From the NCBI GenBank assembly GCA_965232815.1, contig OZ247427.1, forward strand, positions 3,596,001 through 3,660,000: a stretch of 64,000 bases of DNA, given 5' to 3'. The position numbers and the translations under genes are program-made. Shown in pieces: positions 40,809 to 49,973 of the stretch. Below the pieces are notes generated by a model, which saw only the letters and a list, made by a program, of their open reading frames with translations, made no database searches and had not been told where the DNA came from. Source of the stretch: Bin87 sp026710825 (GTDB lineage: Bacteria > Chloroflexota > Dehalococcoidia > Lucifugimonadales > UBA3495). How positions within the stretch are numbered: position 1 is the first letter of the stretch; each line of letters begins with the position of its first letter.

Positions 40809-42623
40809 ATGAACGTCCTGGCTCGCATTATCGGGATGGCCGCCCACTACCCGTTGCGGCTGATCCTCGCGTACGCTTCTGCCCTGGCTGCCATCGCGTT
40901 CTCCCTGGCCCTTCCCTGGCTATTCGGCAACGCCATCGACCTGATGGTGGTTCGGGACGCAGTTACCGGCAAGTTCGTTAAAGCCGACTTCACCCTCGCC
41001 GCGCTGGTTTTCCACGGCGTTGGCATCCTGGGCGTCAGCCTTGGTCGCGGCTTCTGCGATTTCGCCCGCACCTACACCACCGAGTCCCTTTCGCAGAAGG
41101 TTTCCTTCGATTGCCGCAACCTCCTTTACGACAAGCTGCAAAACATCAGCTTCGCCTTCCACGACAAGGAGCACACCGGCGACCTGATGTCCCGCGCCAC
41201 CGCCGACGTCGAGGCGATGCGCCGGTTTGTCAACATGGGCATGATCCGCTCCCTCGACGTGGTGGTGCGCATCATCGCCATCCCATTCATCCTGGTATTC
41301 CTGAACTGGGAACTGGCCTTGGTCAGCATGATCTTCGTGCCGGCCATCGTCCTGCGCTCCTCCTTCGTCATGCGCGCCCTGCGCCGCAAGTGGCTCCACG
41401 TCCAGGAGGTGATGGGCGAGTCCGTCACCGTCCTCCAGGAAAACCTGGCCGGCATGCACGTGGTCAAGGCTTTCGCCTCCGAGGACTACGAACGCAGGAA
41501 GTACAATCGCAAGGCCGAGGAACTGCGCGTCGAGTACTTCGATGCGGAGCGGATGCAGGGCACCAACAGCGCATGGATGACCTTGTATTTCACCTTCGCC
41601 CTTGGCGTGGTCCTCTGGTATGGCGGCTGGCAGGTGGTCACCGGAGACCTTACCGCCGGCGATCTCGCCAAGTTCTTCCTCTACCTGAACCAGCTCACCT
41701 TCCCAATCCGGGCGTCCGCCCAGATCATCAACACCTTCTCCCGCGCCATGTCCTCTGGCCAGCGCCTCTTCAACGTGCTGGACGCGGCCTCCCCCGTGTC
41801 GGAAAAGCCCAACGCGGCAGAATTGGGCCGCGCTACCGGGCACGTCCGCTTCGAAAAGGTCGGATTCTCGTACGAAGATCGCTCGCCAGCGTTGCGCGAA
41901 GTTGACTTGGACGCCAAACCCGGCCAGGTTACCGCAATACTCGGCGCCCCGGGCAGCGGAAAAACCACCGTCGTCAACCTGCTCCCCAGGTTCTACGACG
42001 TTACCGACGGGCAGATCACCATCGACGGCGACGATATCCGCGAGTTCACCCTCCAATCGCTCCGGCACAACGTCGGCATCGTCCACCAGGATGTCTACCT
42101 GTTCAGCGCCAACATCCGCGACAATATCGGCTACGGCGTCAAGGGCGCCACCCACGAGGACATTGAACGCGCCGCCAAAGTGGCCCAGTTGCACGACCAG
42201 ATCATGTCCCTGCCCAACGGCTACGACACCTGGGTCGGCGAGCGTGGCACCACCCTCTCCGGTGGCCAGCGTCAGCGCCTCTCCATCGCCCGCACCATCC
42301 TTATCGACCCGCCCATCTTGATCCTCGATGACTCAACCTCCAGCGTTGACGTGGAAACCGAACGCCAGATTCACCGCGCCATGATCGAGGTCATGAAGGG
42401 CCGCACCACCTTCGTAATCGCCCACCGCCTGAGCACCGTCCGCGAGGCTGACCAGATCCTCGTCCTCGACCGCGGCAACATCGTCGAACGCGGGAACCAC
42501 GAGGAACTGATCCGGTCCGGCGGCATCTACCAGAGCATCTACGAATTGCAGTTGCGCCCCCAGGAGGAAGTCCTGCTGGAAGCCTCTGTTCCGGCCATGG
42601 CCGACGGGAGGGCAGCGCTATGA
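40809..42623 (+). CDS. ABC exporter half-transporter A (heterodimeric multidrug type)
   Basis: The 604-residue protein has six membrane helices (residues 1-310) and one ATPase domain. Walker A is GAPGSGKTT near 379, the signature LSGGQRQRL at 483 is canonical, and the H-loop is VIAHRLSTV. After Walker B ILILD507 the catalytic Glu is Asp508. This matches the degenerate-site subunit of heterodimers such as TM287/288 or BmrCD: its Walker B is non-catalytic, but its signature completes the active site in the partner. It ends in an ATGA overlap with subunit B. Multidrug or lipid export is likely. Confidence 0.93.
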   Translation: MNVLARIIGMAAHYPLRLILAYASALAAIAFSLALPWLFGNAIDLMVVRDAVTGKFVKADFTLAALVFHGVGILGVSLGRGFCDFARTYTTESLSQKVSFDCRNLLYDKLQNISFAFHDKEHTGDLMSRATADVEAMRRFVNMGMIRSLDVVVRIIAIPFILVFLNWELALVSMIFVPAIVLRSSFVMRALRRKWLHVQEVMGESVTVLQENLAGMHVVKAFASEDYERRKYNRKAEELRVEYFDAERMQGTNSAWMTLYFTFALGVVLWYGGWQVVTGDLTAGDLAKFFLYLNQLTFPIRASAQIINTFSRAMSSGQRLFNVLDAASPVSEKPNAAELGRATGHVRFEKVGFSYEDRSPALREVDLDAKPGQVTAILGAPGSGKTTVVNLLPRFYDVTDGQITIDGDDIREFTLQSLRHNVGIVHQDVYLFSANIRDNIGYGVKGATHEDIERAAKVAQLHDQIMSLPNGYDTWVGERGTTLSGGQRQRLSIARTILIDPPILILDDSTSSVDVETERQIHRAMIEVMKGRTTFVIAHRLSTVREADQILVLDRGNIVERGNHEELIRSGGIYQSIYELQLRPQEEVLLEASVPAMADGRAAL

Positions 42624-44548
42624 TGCGAGGCGGCGGAGGCATGGGCGGCGGCATGATGCGGGGGATGCGCGGCACCTCTGCGGACAGCATGTTCGCCCCC
42701 ACCAACGACAACCTCACCGACGAGGACGTGGTCGGTCGCGTCTACGACAACCGCGTTGTCATGCGGTTCATGTCCTTCATCAAACCTTATAAGACCTACG
42801 CCCTGATCGCGTTGGCATCCCTGCTGGTCTACGCGGCAGTCAACGCCTCCATCCCGCTCCTGATCAAATGGGGCATCGACTGGGCGATCGCCGAAGGACA
42901 GGTCAACCGCGTCCACATCATCGGCGTGGCCTTCATGGTCATTACGGTGATCCACTTCCTCTCCAACCGCCTCCAGTTCATTTTCATCTCCCGGACCGGC
43001 CAGCATGTCCTGTACGACCTGCGGTCCGGCATGTTCAGCCACCTGCAGAACCAGTCCAACGCCTTCTACCACCGCACTCCCATCGGACGCATCATGTCCC
43101 GCATGCAGTCCGACATTCTCCAGCTCCAGGAAACTTTCGAACTCCTCGCCCTCGCGTTGGCCGAACTGGTAACCGTCGTCGCCATCATCGCCCTCATGCT
43201 GATCGTCAACTGGCAGTTGGCGCTGGTTTGCATGGTCGTGGTGCCCGTCCTCACCGTCATCATGATGTACTGGCAGCGTTTCGCCCGCCATTCCTTCATG
43301 CGCATCCGTCGCGCCATCGCCATGGTCAACGGCGAATACAACCAGAACATTACCGGGGTCCGCGTCGTCCAGAGCCTGAATCGCCAGGACGAAAACATGG
43401 CCCACTTCCGCACGCTCAACTCGGAATACCTGGACGCCAACCTCGAGGCCGCCCGCTATTCCGGTATGTTGCAGCCCCTTGTCGAGCTTCTCATCGGCCT
43501 CGGCATCGGCATCGGTGTCGTCCTGTTTGGCGGCTACCTCCTGCAACTCGACGCCCTCGAGGTCGGAACCCTGATCGCATTCGCCTTCTGGATCCAGCGT
43601 TTCTTTGAACCCATCCGCCAGCTGACCATGCAGTACAGCCAGTTGCAGCGTGCCATGGCCGCCGGCGTCCGGATCTTCGAAGTCCTGGACCTCGAACCCG
43701 ACATCATGGATAAGCCTGACGCGGTGGAACTGCCCGAAGTAAAGGGCGAAATTCGCTACAACGACGTCAACTTCCACTACAATGCCGGAGTCCCGGTCCT
43801 GAAAGGTGTGAACGTCCACATCAACGCCGGCGAGAATGTCGCCCTCGTGGGATCCACCGGCGCCGGCAAGAGCACCTTCGTCAATCTCCTGCACCGCTCC
43901 GCCGACGTTACCGAAGGCTCCATCACCGTCGATGGCTACGACCTCCGGGACGTCAAGCGCGAGTCCTTGGTGCACCAGATGAGCATGGTCCTTCAGGAAC
44001 CGTATCTGTTCTCCGGAAGCGTCCGCGAAAACATCTGCTACCAGAACGAAGACCTCACTGAGGAACAGGTGGTGGAAGCGGCCAAAGCCGTCGGCGCCCA
44101 CGACTTCATCATGGAGATGGACAACGGCTACGACGCCGAACTGGCCGAACGCGGCATCAACCTCAGCATCGGTCAGCGCCAGCTCATCAGCTTCGCTCGC
44201 GCCATCGCCGGCAACCCCCGCATCCTCGTACTCGACGAAGCCACTGCCAACATCGACACCCACACGGAACTGCTCATTCAGCAGGCCCTCAGCCGCATCC
44301 TTAAGGGCCGAACCTCCATCGTAATCGCCCACCGCCTGTCCACCATCCGCAACGCCGACAAGATCGTTGTGCTGGACCGTGGCCAGGTTGTCGAGATCGG
44401 CAACCACGATCAGCTTCTGGAAGCCGGCGGAGTCTACGCCCAGCTCTACGCCATCAACTACGGCCTCTCCGGACCCAGCGTCGGCGTCGCGCCAGTTGGC
44501 GGTGAGGTCATCGGAGCCGACGGCCTCTCAACCGCCGCCGCCGACTGA
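42620..44548 (+). CDS. ABC exporter half-transporter B (heterodimeric multidrug type)
   Basis: The 642-residue partner has an unusual Met/Gly-rich N-terminus (MMRGGGGMGGGMMRGMRG), six membrane helices and one ATPase domain. Walker A is GSTGAGKST near 412, and Walker B ILVLDEATANID has the catalytic Glu540. The signature at 515 reads LSIGQ instead of LSGGQ. The defects are thus the mirror image of subunit A: one consensus ATP site (Walker of B with signature of A) and one degenerate site. This asymmetry is the hallmark of a heterodimeric exporter. No regulator gene is adjacent. Confidence 0.93.
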   Translation: MMRGGGGMGGGMMRGMRGTSADSMFAPTNDNLTDEDVVGRVYDNRVVMRFMSFIKPYKTYALIALASLLVYAAVNASIPLLIKWGIDWAIAEGQVNRVHIIGVAFMVITVIHFLSNRLQFIFISRTGQHVLYDLRSGMFSHLQNQSNAFYHRTPIGRIMSRMQSDILQLQETFELLALALAELVTVVAIIALMLIVNWQLALVCMVVVPVLTVIMMYWQRFARHSFMRIRRAIAMVNGEYNQNITGVRVVQSLNRQDENMAHFRTLNSEYLDANLEAARYSGMLQPLVELLIGLGIGIGVVLFGGYLLQLDALEVGTLIAFAFWIQRFFEPIRQLTMQYSQLQRAMAAGVRIFEVLDLEPDIMDKPDAVELPEVKGEIRYNDVNFHYNAGVPVLKGVNVHINAGENVALVGSTGAGKSTFVNLLHRSADVTEGSITVDGYDLRDVKRESLVHQMSMVLQEPYLFSGSVRENICYQNEDLTEEQVVEAAKAVGAHDFIMEMDNGYDAELAERGINLSIGQRQLISFARAIAGNPRILVLDEATANIDTHTELLIQQALSRILKGRTSIVIAHRLSTIRNADKIVVLDRGQVVEIGNHDQLLEAGGVYAQLYAINYGLSGPSVGVAPVGGEVIGADGLSTAAAD

Positions 44549-44710
44549 CCCCCACGGCCGGGTCGGCCTCAGCGCAGCGCCGTCCTCCCCGCGCGGTCGG
44601 GAAACAACCCGACGGGATATCCAACGGCATTCGGTACGCTGCGTCCTTACGACTGCCGCTACCTCACCCTGGCAGCAGCAATCGCCACAGGCGCAAGCCT
44701 CCCATACCGC

Positions 44711-45598
44711 CTAACCCGTCTCTCCCAAAAACCCGCGGATTACCGCCGCCAACTCCCCCGGCTTGTCGTACCCAATGTCGTGGATCGTCTCCGGGATCCA
44801 GTGGACCCGCCCGTTCGGAAGCGCCTTTTCGGCAGCCGCAACCGCCACCTCGCGCTGCGATGAGAACGACGAAGCCGCCCTCTCCGGCCGTGGCCCCGCT
44901 GCCACCACCAGCGTCGGCGCGCTGACCTTCGGCAGCACTACGGACGGCGGCTCACCCCACATGGTTTCCAGCACCTGCGCGTGATTGTCCGGGCGCAGGA
45001 TGTCCCGCATCTGCCCGTCCGCGCCCTCGTACACCATCGTCAGCGCGATCTCTTCCAGGTCATCGCCCCAGCAGAACGACAGGTTCGCCCGCAACTGCGC
45101 CAGGTACTCGGACCGTGTCCCCGCCACCAATCGCGGAGCCAGCCGCCGCTTGAACGCCTCCCACGTCGGCTCGGGAAGCAGCGTGCCGTCCTGGAACCCT
45201 CCGTCAATCATCACCAGCCTGTCCACCCGGTCGGGGAACCGCATTGCCAGGTTGCTCGACACGTGCCCGCCCCACGAATGTCCCAGCACCACCGCCCGCT
45301 CGATACCGAAGTGGTCCAGCACCCTCACCGCATCCTCCGCCAGCGTTTGCCAGTCGTACCCCGACGGCGCTTGCGTGGTCGCGCCGTGCCCCCGCTGGTC
45401 CGGCGCGATTATCCGGTGGTCCACCGCCAGGTGCGGGGCCACCCTCCGGTACCAGTGTCCCGACGACGCCAGCCCGTGCAGGGCCAGCATCGGCGCGCCG
45501 TTCCCGCCCCAGTCCAGGCAATGAACGTCCAAGTCTCCCAGCCGGATCGTTTCGGCGGTGGGTTGCGGGGTTCCGGAGTCGTAAGTCTGCTCTGACAT
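44711..45598 (-). CDS. Alpha/beta hydrolase
   Basis: This 295-residue alpha/beta hydrolase has the oxyanion-hole strand LALHGLASSGHWY near 40, the nucleophile elbow VVLGHSWGGHVSSNLA near 105, and a C-terminal HWIPETIHDIGYDKP whose His completes the triad. PTLVVAAGPRPE marks the strand before the acid. The lid region (150-220) is typical of haloalkane-dehalogenase or carboxyl-esterase-like members. The substrate is unknown. The ATG at 45598 has GAGGG about nine bases upstream; a TTG six bases earlier is less likely. It is divergent from pgi. Confidence 0.88.
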   Translation of the reverse strand: MSEQTYDSGTPQPTAETIRLGDLDVHCLDWGGNGAPMLALHGLASSGHWYRRVAPHLAVDHRIIAPDQRGHGATTQAPSGYDWQTLAEDAVRVLDHFGIERAVVLGHSWGGHVSSNLAMRFPDRVDRLVMIDGGFQDGTLLPEPTWEAFKRRLAPRLVAGTRSEYLAQLRANLSFCWGDDLEEIALTMVYEGADGQMRDILRPDNHAQVLETMWGEPPSVVLPKVSAPTLVVAAGPRPERAASSFSSQREVAVAAAEKALPNGRVHWIPETIHDIGYDKPGELAAVIRGFLGETG

Positions 45599-45678
45599 GC
45601 TCAATGACCCTCTTGGGATATACGGTTCCTGCGAATTATACTCCCGACACCCGGCGCCAATGTGTCTCCCGGGTTATA

Positions 45679-45687
45679 TGCTAGAAT
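45679..45687 (+). promoter_or_regulatory. Extended -10 promoter of the pgi-gnd-zwf operon
   Basis: TGCTAGAAT lies 38 bases before the pgi ATG, with no good -35 box. The same TGC-TAnnAT form precedes four other genes in the window. Confidence 0.55.
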
Positions 45688-45725
45688 CGCCCTATAGAGG
45701 ATGCCACGATGGCGAGGTGGTTGCC

Positions 45726-47369
45726 ATGACGACCGACCGTTATCACCTTGGCGCAAACGCTGCGGCAGTTTCACTCATGGCGTCCCGGCTGGACGCTGAA
45801 CACGTTACCGCCCGGCTCAACGCCCACGACCACACCCTGTGGAGTGCCGATCCCACCGAGATCTCCGACCGCCTGGCGTGGCTGACTCTGCCCACCGACA
45901 TTCGGACCGAAGTCGACGATCTCCGCCGGTTCGCCGATGCCGCGCACGCTGAGGGTTACCGCCACGTCGCCCTGCTGGGCATGGGCGGCAGCAGCCTCGG
46001 CCCCGAGGTTATTCGGCAGGTAGTCGGATCCTCGAACGGCGACCTCCGCGCCGACATGTTCACCCTCGACAGCACCGTGCCTGCGTGGGTCGCAGCGACC
46101 ACCGCAGCCATCGACCCGGCGCGCACTATCTTCGCAGTCTCGTCCAAATCCGGCACCACTACCGAACCATTGGCGTTCTACGCCCATTTCCGCCACCTCG
46201 TCGAGTCAACGGTCGGGGCCGAAAACGCCGGACGCAGCTTCATCGCCGTAACCGACCCCGGCACCCCCTTGGTATCCCTCGGGCAAAACACCGGTTTCCG
46301 GCGCGCGTTCATCAACGATCCTGATATCGGCGGACGCTACTCCGTCCTCTCGTATTTCGGCCTGGTCCCGGCGGCCTTGATGGGCGTCGATCTGTCGCGC
46401 CTCCTCGACCCGGCAGAACGCATGCAACAGGCTTGCACGGCTGCCGGTCCCGTCTCTGAAAACCCCGGCGCCTGGTTGGGCACGGTCATCGGCGCGTTGG
46501 CTGCCGAGGGCCGCGACAAGCTGACCTTGGTGGCATCCCCGCGCATCGCCGGATTCGGCCTCTGGGTCGAGCAGTTGTTGGCGGAAAGCACCGGCAAAAG
46601 CGGCGCCGGCATCATCCCGGTTGCCTCCGAGCCGTTGGGCAGCCCCGAGCATTACGGCGCCGACCGGTTCTTCGTCCAGCTGCGGCTTGCCGACGACGAC
46701 TCTGAGGAAGCCCTCGCCGCCGACCGCATGCTTGAAGAGTTCAAGAAAGCAGGCCACCCCGTCGCCCGCCTCGAAATGTCCGACGCCTACGATCTCGGCG
46801 CCGAGTTCTACCGTTGGGAATACGCCACCGCAATCGCCGGCCACATTCTCGGCATCCATCCTTTCGATCAACCCGACGTGCAGGGCGCGAAAGACCGCAC
46901 CGTCAGCGTCCTCGATCGCTACCAGGGCGAGGGACAGTTGCCGCAGTTGCACACCGACGAACCCGCGGCCCTGGTCAACCTGCTGGATCAATCCGCTGCT
47001 GGCGATTACCTGGCCGTCATGGCCTACCTGCACGACTCTCCCGGCACTGCCGACGCCATCCAGGAACTGCGCCGCAGCATCATGAAGCGATACGGAATCG
47101 CCACCACCGCCGGTTACGGCCCCCGTTTTCTGCACTCCACCGGACAACTGCACAAGGGCGGCCCCAACTCCGGCATATACCTGCAGTTGACCCAGAGACA
47201 TTCCGCGGATGTACCGATACCCGATTGGCCTTTCAGTTTCGGCGTGCTCGCCGACGCTCAGGCGTTGGGAGACATCCAGGCCTTGCGCGGACTCGGCCGA
47301 CGCACCGTGTCCCTCCGCTTGGAAGGCGATCCCGCCGCCGCAATTCGACACCTCACCCAAACCCTATGA
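45726..47369 (+). CDS. pgi: Glucose-6-phosphate isomerase
   Basis: PGI interconverts glucose 6-phosphate and fructose 6-phosphate. The 547-residue protein has two SIS domains: LLGMGGSSLGPEVI near 88, the phosphate-binding SKSGTTTEP near 142, then a C-terminal domain with HSTGQLHKGGPNSG near 475 supplying the catalytic Lys. The divergent C-terminal half is of the type fused to transaldolase in some bacteria, but no transaldolase domain is attached here. The ATG at 45726 has GAGGTGG upstream. It leads an operon with gnd and zwf, which together convert glucose 6-phosphate to ribulose 5-phosphate. Confidence 0.92.
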   Translation: MTTDRYHLGANAAAVSLMASRLDAEHVTARLNAHDHTLWSADPTEISDRLAWLTLPTDIRTEVDDLRRFADAAHAEGYRHVALLGMGGSSLGPEVIRQVVGSSNGDLRADMFTLDSTVPAWVAATTAAIDPARTIFAVSSKSGTTTEPLAFYAHFRHLVESTVGAENAGRSFIAVTDPGTPLVSLGQNTGFRRAFINDPDIGGRYSVLSYFGLVPAALMGVDLSRLLDPAERMQQACTAAGPVSENPGAWLGTVIGALAAEGRDKLTLVASPRIAGFGLWVEQLLAESTGKSGAGIIPVASEPLGSPEHYGADRFFVQLRLADDDSEEALAADRMLEEFKKAGHPVARLEMSDAYDLGAEFYRWEYATAIAGHILGIHPFDQPDVQGAKDRTVSVLDRYQGEGQLPQLHTDEPAALVNLLDQSAAGDYLAVMAYLHDSPGTADAIQELRRSIMKRYGIATTAGYGPRFLHSTGQLHKGGPNSGIYLQLTQRHSADVPIPDWPFSFGVLADAQALGDIQALRGLGRRTVSLRLEGDPAAAIRHLTQTL

Positions 47370-47384
47370 CACGGGAGGAATATC

Positions 47385-48302
47385 TTGGAACTGGGAATGA
47401 TCGGCTTGGGTCGCATGGGCGCCAACATGGTTCAGCGACTGCTGAACGGCGGCCACAGCGTCGTCGTCTACGACCAGAACGCTGAGGCCGTCGCATCCAG
47501 CGCGTCCGGCGGTGCCGTTCCCGCTCAGTCGGCCGCCGATTTGGTATCCCGGCTCTCCGCGCCCCGCGCGGTATGGGTCATGCTCCCGGCCGGCCCCGTC
47601 ACCGATACGGTCATCGACGAACTCGGCGGCTTGCTGCAACCCGGCGACGCAGTGATCGACGGCGGCAACGCCAACTACAAGGACACCCTCCGGCGCGGCG
47701 CGGCGTTGTCTCAACTCGGCATCAACCTCATGGACGCCGGCACCAGCGGCGGCGTCTGGGGCCTCGTCCACGGTTACTCCCTCATGATCGGCGGCGACCC
47801 CGATGCCTACTCCCGCCTGGAGCCCATCTTCCAGACCTTGGCCCCCGGCGAAGACAAGGGCTACAGCCACGTCGGCCCCACCGGCGCCGGTCATTTCACC
47901 AAGATGGTGCACAACGGCGTGGAGTACGCCCTGATGCAGGCCTACGCCGAGGGTTTCGAACTCCTCCAGGCCAAGCAGGATGACTTCGACCTCGACCTCG
48001 CCGCCATCGCCAAAACCTGGCAGCACGGCAGCGTGGTTCGATCCTGGCTCCTCGACTTGGCCGTGTTGGCGCTCGAAGCCGACCCCGGGCTGGAAAACCT
48101 CTCCGCCTACGTCGACGATTCCGGCGAGGGTCGCTGGACCGTCAACGAGTCCGTCGATCTGGCGGTGCCCACCCCCACCATCACCGCTGCTCTCTACGAG
48201 CGTTTCCGGTCTCGCCAGGAGGAACCGTTCGGCTTCCGGTTGCTCGCCGCCCTCCGCAATCAGTTCGGCGGACACGCCGTCCGCGAGGCCAACACGCCAT
48301 GA
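47385..48302 (+). CDS. gnd: 6-phosphogluconate dehydrogenase, decarboxylating (short form)
   Basis: It oxidises 6-phosphogluconate to ribulose 5-phosphate and CO2, yielding NAD(P)H. At 305 residues it is the short form (about 300 residues), not the 470-residue enterobacterial form. The coenzyme motif MIGLGRMGANM lies at the N-terminus, substrate residues are in LMDAGTSGGVWGL near 118, and the catalytic Lys and His-Asn are in GAGHFTKMVHNGVEYALMQ near 165. The TTG at 47385 has GGGAGG upstream. The ATGA overlap with zwf fixes the operon. Confidence 0.94.
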   Translation: MELGMIGLGRMGANMVQRLLNGGHSVVVYDQNAEAVASSASGGAVPAQSAADLVSRLSAPRAVWVMLPAGPVTDTVIDELGGLLQPGDAVIDGGNANYKDTLRRGAALSQLGINLMDAGTSGGVWGLVHGYSLMIGGDPDAYSRLEPIFQTLAPGEDKGYSHVGPTGAGHFTKMVHNGVEYALMQAYAEGFELLQAKQDDFDLDLAAIAKTWQHGSVVRSWLLDLAVLALEADPGLENLSAYVDDSGEGRWTVNESVDLAVPTPTITAALYERFRSRQEEPFGFRLLAALRNQFGGHAVREANTP

Positions 48303-49798
48303 CCACCGTCGGGGCAAACCTCCTGACCGACGATGGCGACGACGTAACCGCCCTGGTGATACTCGGAGCCAGCGGCAACCTGACCCAGCAGAAGTTGGGC
48401 CCCGCGCTCTACAGCCTGTACCACAAGGGCCGTCTGCCCCAACACGTCCACATCGTCGGCGTCGCCCGCAATGAAATGACCGACGAGCAGTTCCGCAACC
48501 AGTTGCGCGATGGCTGCGGCCAGCCTCCCGCCGACGAGTGGGACGAGTTCGCTGCGCGATTGTCCTATGTGACGGCTGACGTGACCGACCCCGGCGCGTT
48601 GTCCGAAGCCGGCGCCCAGATCTCCCACCTGCCCTCCCAGGGCGACGGAAAGCTCAACTGCCTATTTTACTTGGCGCTGGCCCCTGTCCTGTACGAACCC
48701 GCCATCGCCGCCCTGGCCGCTGCCGGCCTCGCCGACGAACGCGATGGCTGGCGCCGCGTGGTGATCGAAAAACCCTTCGGCTCCGATCTGCAAACTGCCG
48801 GGCGGTTGAACGCCAACATTCACGACGTCTTCCGGGAGGATCAGGTCTATCGCATTGACCACTACCTGGGCAAGGAGACCGTCCAGAACCTGCTGGTGTT
48901 CCGTTTCGCCAACGCTATTTTCGAACCCGTCTGGAACCGCAACTACATCGATCAGGTGCAGATCACGGTCACCGAAGACCTCCTGGTCGGCGAGCGCGGC
49001 GAATACTACGACCGCGCCGGCGTTCTCCGCGATATGTTCCAGAACCACCTCCTCCAACTGCTCGCCCTGGTGGCGATGGATCCCCCTTACGCCTTCGAGG
49101 CCGACGCCCTGCGTAACGAGAAGGTCAAGGTGCTGAACTCCGTGCGCCGCATGTCCGTGCATGACCTGCACCGGAACCTGGTCATCGGTCAGTACGACGG
49201 CTACCACATTGAACCCGGCGTCGCTCCCGGTTCCCAAACCCCGACCTACGCCGCCCTCCGCCTGTTCATTGATAACTGGCGGTGGCAGGGTGTCCCGTTC
49301 TACCTGCGCTCCGGCAAGGGTCTCGCCCGCAAGACCACCGAGATGGTGATCCAGTTCCACTCTCCTCCGCACATGCTCTTCCCCGTCCCGGACGATGTCG
49401 CCATCCCCGGCAACACCCTTTCAATCTGCGTCCAGCCCAACGAGGGTATGCGCTTGGAGTTCCAGTCCAAGGTGCCCGACGCAGAACTGGATATGAAGGG
49501 CGTCTCCCTGGAGTTCCACTACGAGGAGGGGTTCGCCGGTATCGACATCCCCGACGCCTATGAGCGCCTGCTGCTCGACGTCATGGAAGGCGACGCCGCC
49601 CTGTTCACCCGCAACGACGAGATCGAGTTGGCGTGGAGCATCATCGACCCCATCATCGACAGCCTCGACATGCCCGGCGCGCCCGCTCCGTATCGTTACC
49701 TGCCGGGCATGAGCGGCCCGCCTCACAGCGAGGAACTCCTGCACTCCGACGGCCGCTACTGGCTCCCCGGTTGCGCCGACGTCGGCTACGCCGTCTGA
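48299..49798 (+). CDS. zwf: Glucose-6-phosphate 1-dehydrogenase
   Basis: It carries the first and committed step of the oxidative pentose phosphate pathway. The 499-residue length is normal. The coenzyme loop is ILGASGNLTQQKLGPAL near 19, a variant of the usual G-A-S-G-D-L-A-x-R-K. The active-site signature is RIDHYLGKETVQNL near 184, followed by FYLRSGKGLARKTTE near 330. With pgi and gnd it completes a compact NADPH-generating operon; no phosphogluconolactonase gene is seen. Downstream, two palindromic spacer repeats separate it from a convergent gene. Confidence 0.96.
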   Translation: MTTVGANLLTDDGDDVTALVILGASGNLTQQKLGPALYSLYHKGRLPQHVHIVGVARNEMTDEQFRNQLRDGCGQPPADEWDEFAARLSYVTADVTDPGALSEAGAQISHLPSQGDGKLNCLFYLALAPVLYEPAIAALAAAGLADERDGWRRVVIEKPFGSDLQTAGRLNANIHDVFREDQVYRIDHYLGKETVQNLLVFRFANAIFEPVWNRNYIDQVQITVTEDLLVGERGEYYDRAGVLRDMFQNHLLQLLALVAMDPPYAFEADALRNEKVKVLNSVRRMSVHDLHRNLVIGQYDGYHIEPGVAPGSQTPTYAALRLFIDNWRWQGVPFYLRSGKGLARKTTEMVIQFHSPPHMLFPVPDDVAIPGNTLSICVQPNEGMRLEFQSKVPDAELDMKGVSLEFHYEEGFAGIDIPDAYERLLLDVMEGDAALFTRNDEIELAWSIIDPIIDSLDMPGAPAPYRYLPGMSGPPHSEELLHSDGRYWLPGCADVGYAV

Positions 49799-49820
49799 TC
49801 CAACCCCGCCGGCAATATGC

Positions 49821-49842
49821 GGGGGCAAATAATCATTCACCC
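49821..49842. repeat. GGGGGC...CACCC spacer repeat (decayed GTAGGGGC family)
   Basis: It contains GGGGGCAAATAATCATTCAC, a decayed relative of the repeats at 57245 and 58142. Confidence 0.55.
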
Positions 49843-49920
49843 TAGCCGCGCCAAACCCGCATCCTCCGCTACCGCATCCGACGTGCATCCACCCCTGTCG
49901 CGCTGAACCCTGCACGCGTG

Positions 49921-49943
49921 GGGGCGGGTATGAAGCCCGCCCC
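49921..49943. repeat. GGGGCGGG...CCCGCCCC palindromic repeat
   Basis: Eight-base perfect arms enclose TATGAAG. It is a GTAGGGGC-family member located 31 bases after the stop of the CMD-family gene. Confidence 0.7.
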
Positions 49944-49973
49944 ATTCGTCCCCCGCCCGCTCTCGCCGGCGGG

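Noticed and set aside
40585..40812. 75-codon frame overlapping the exporter start by four bases
   Set aside because: Its start codons lie at or upstream of the predicted transcription start, so it could not be translated from that promoter.
42539..44407. Antisense open frame of 622 codons over ABC exporter subunit B
   Set aside because: Same effect; no motif in the product.
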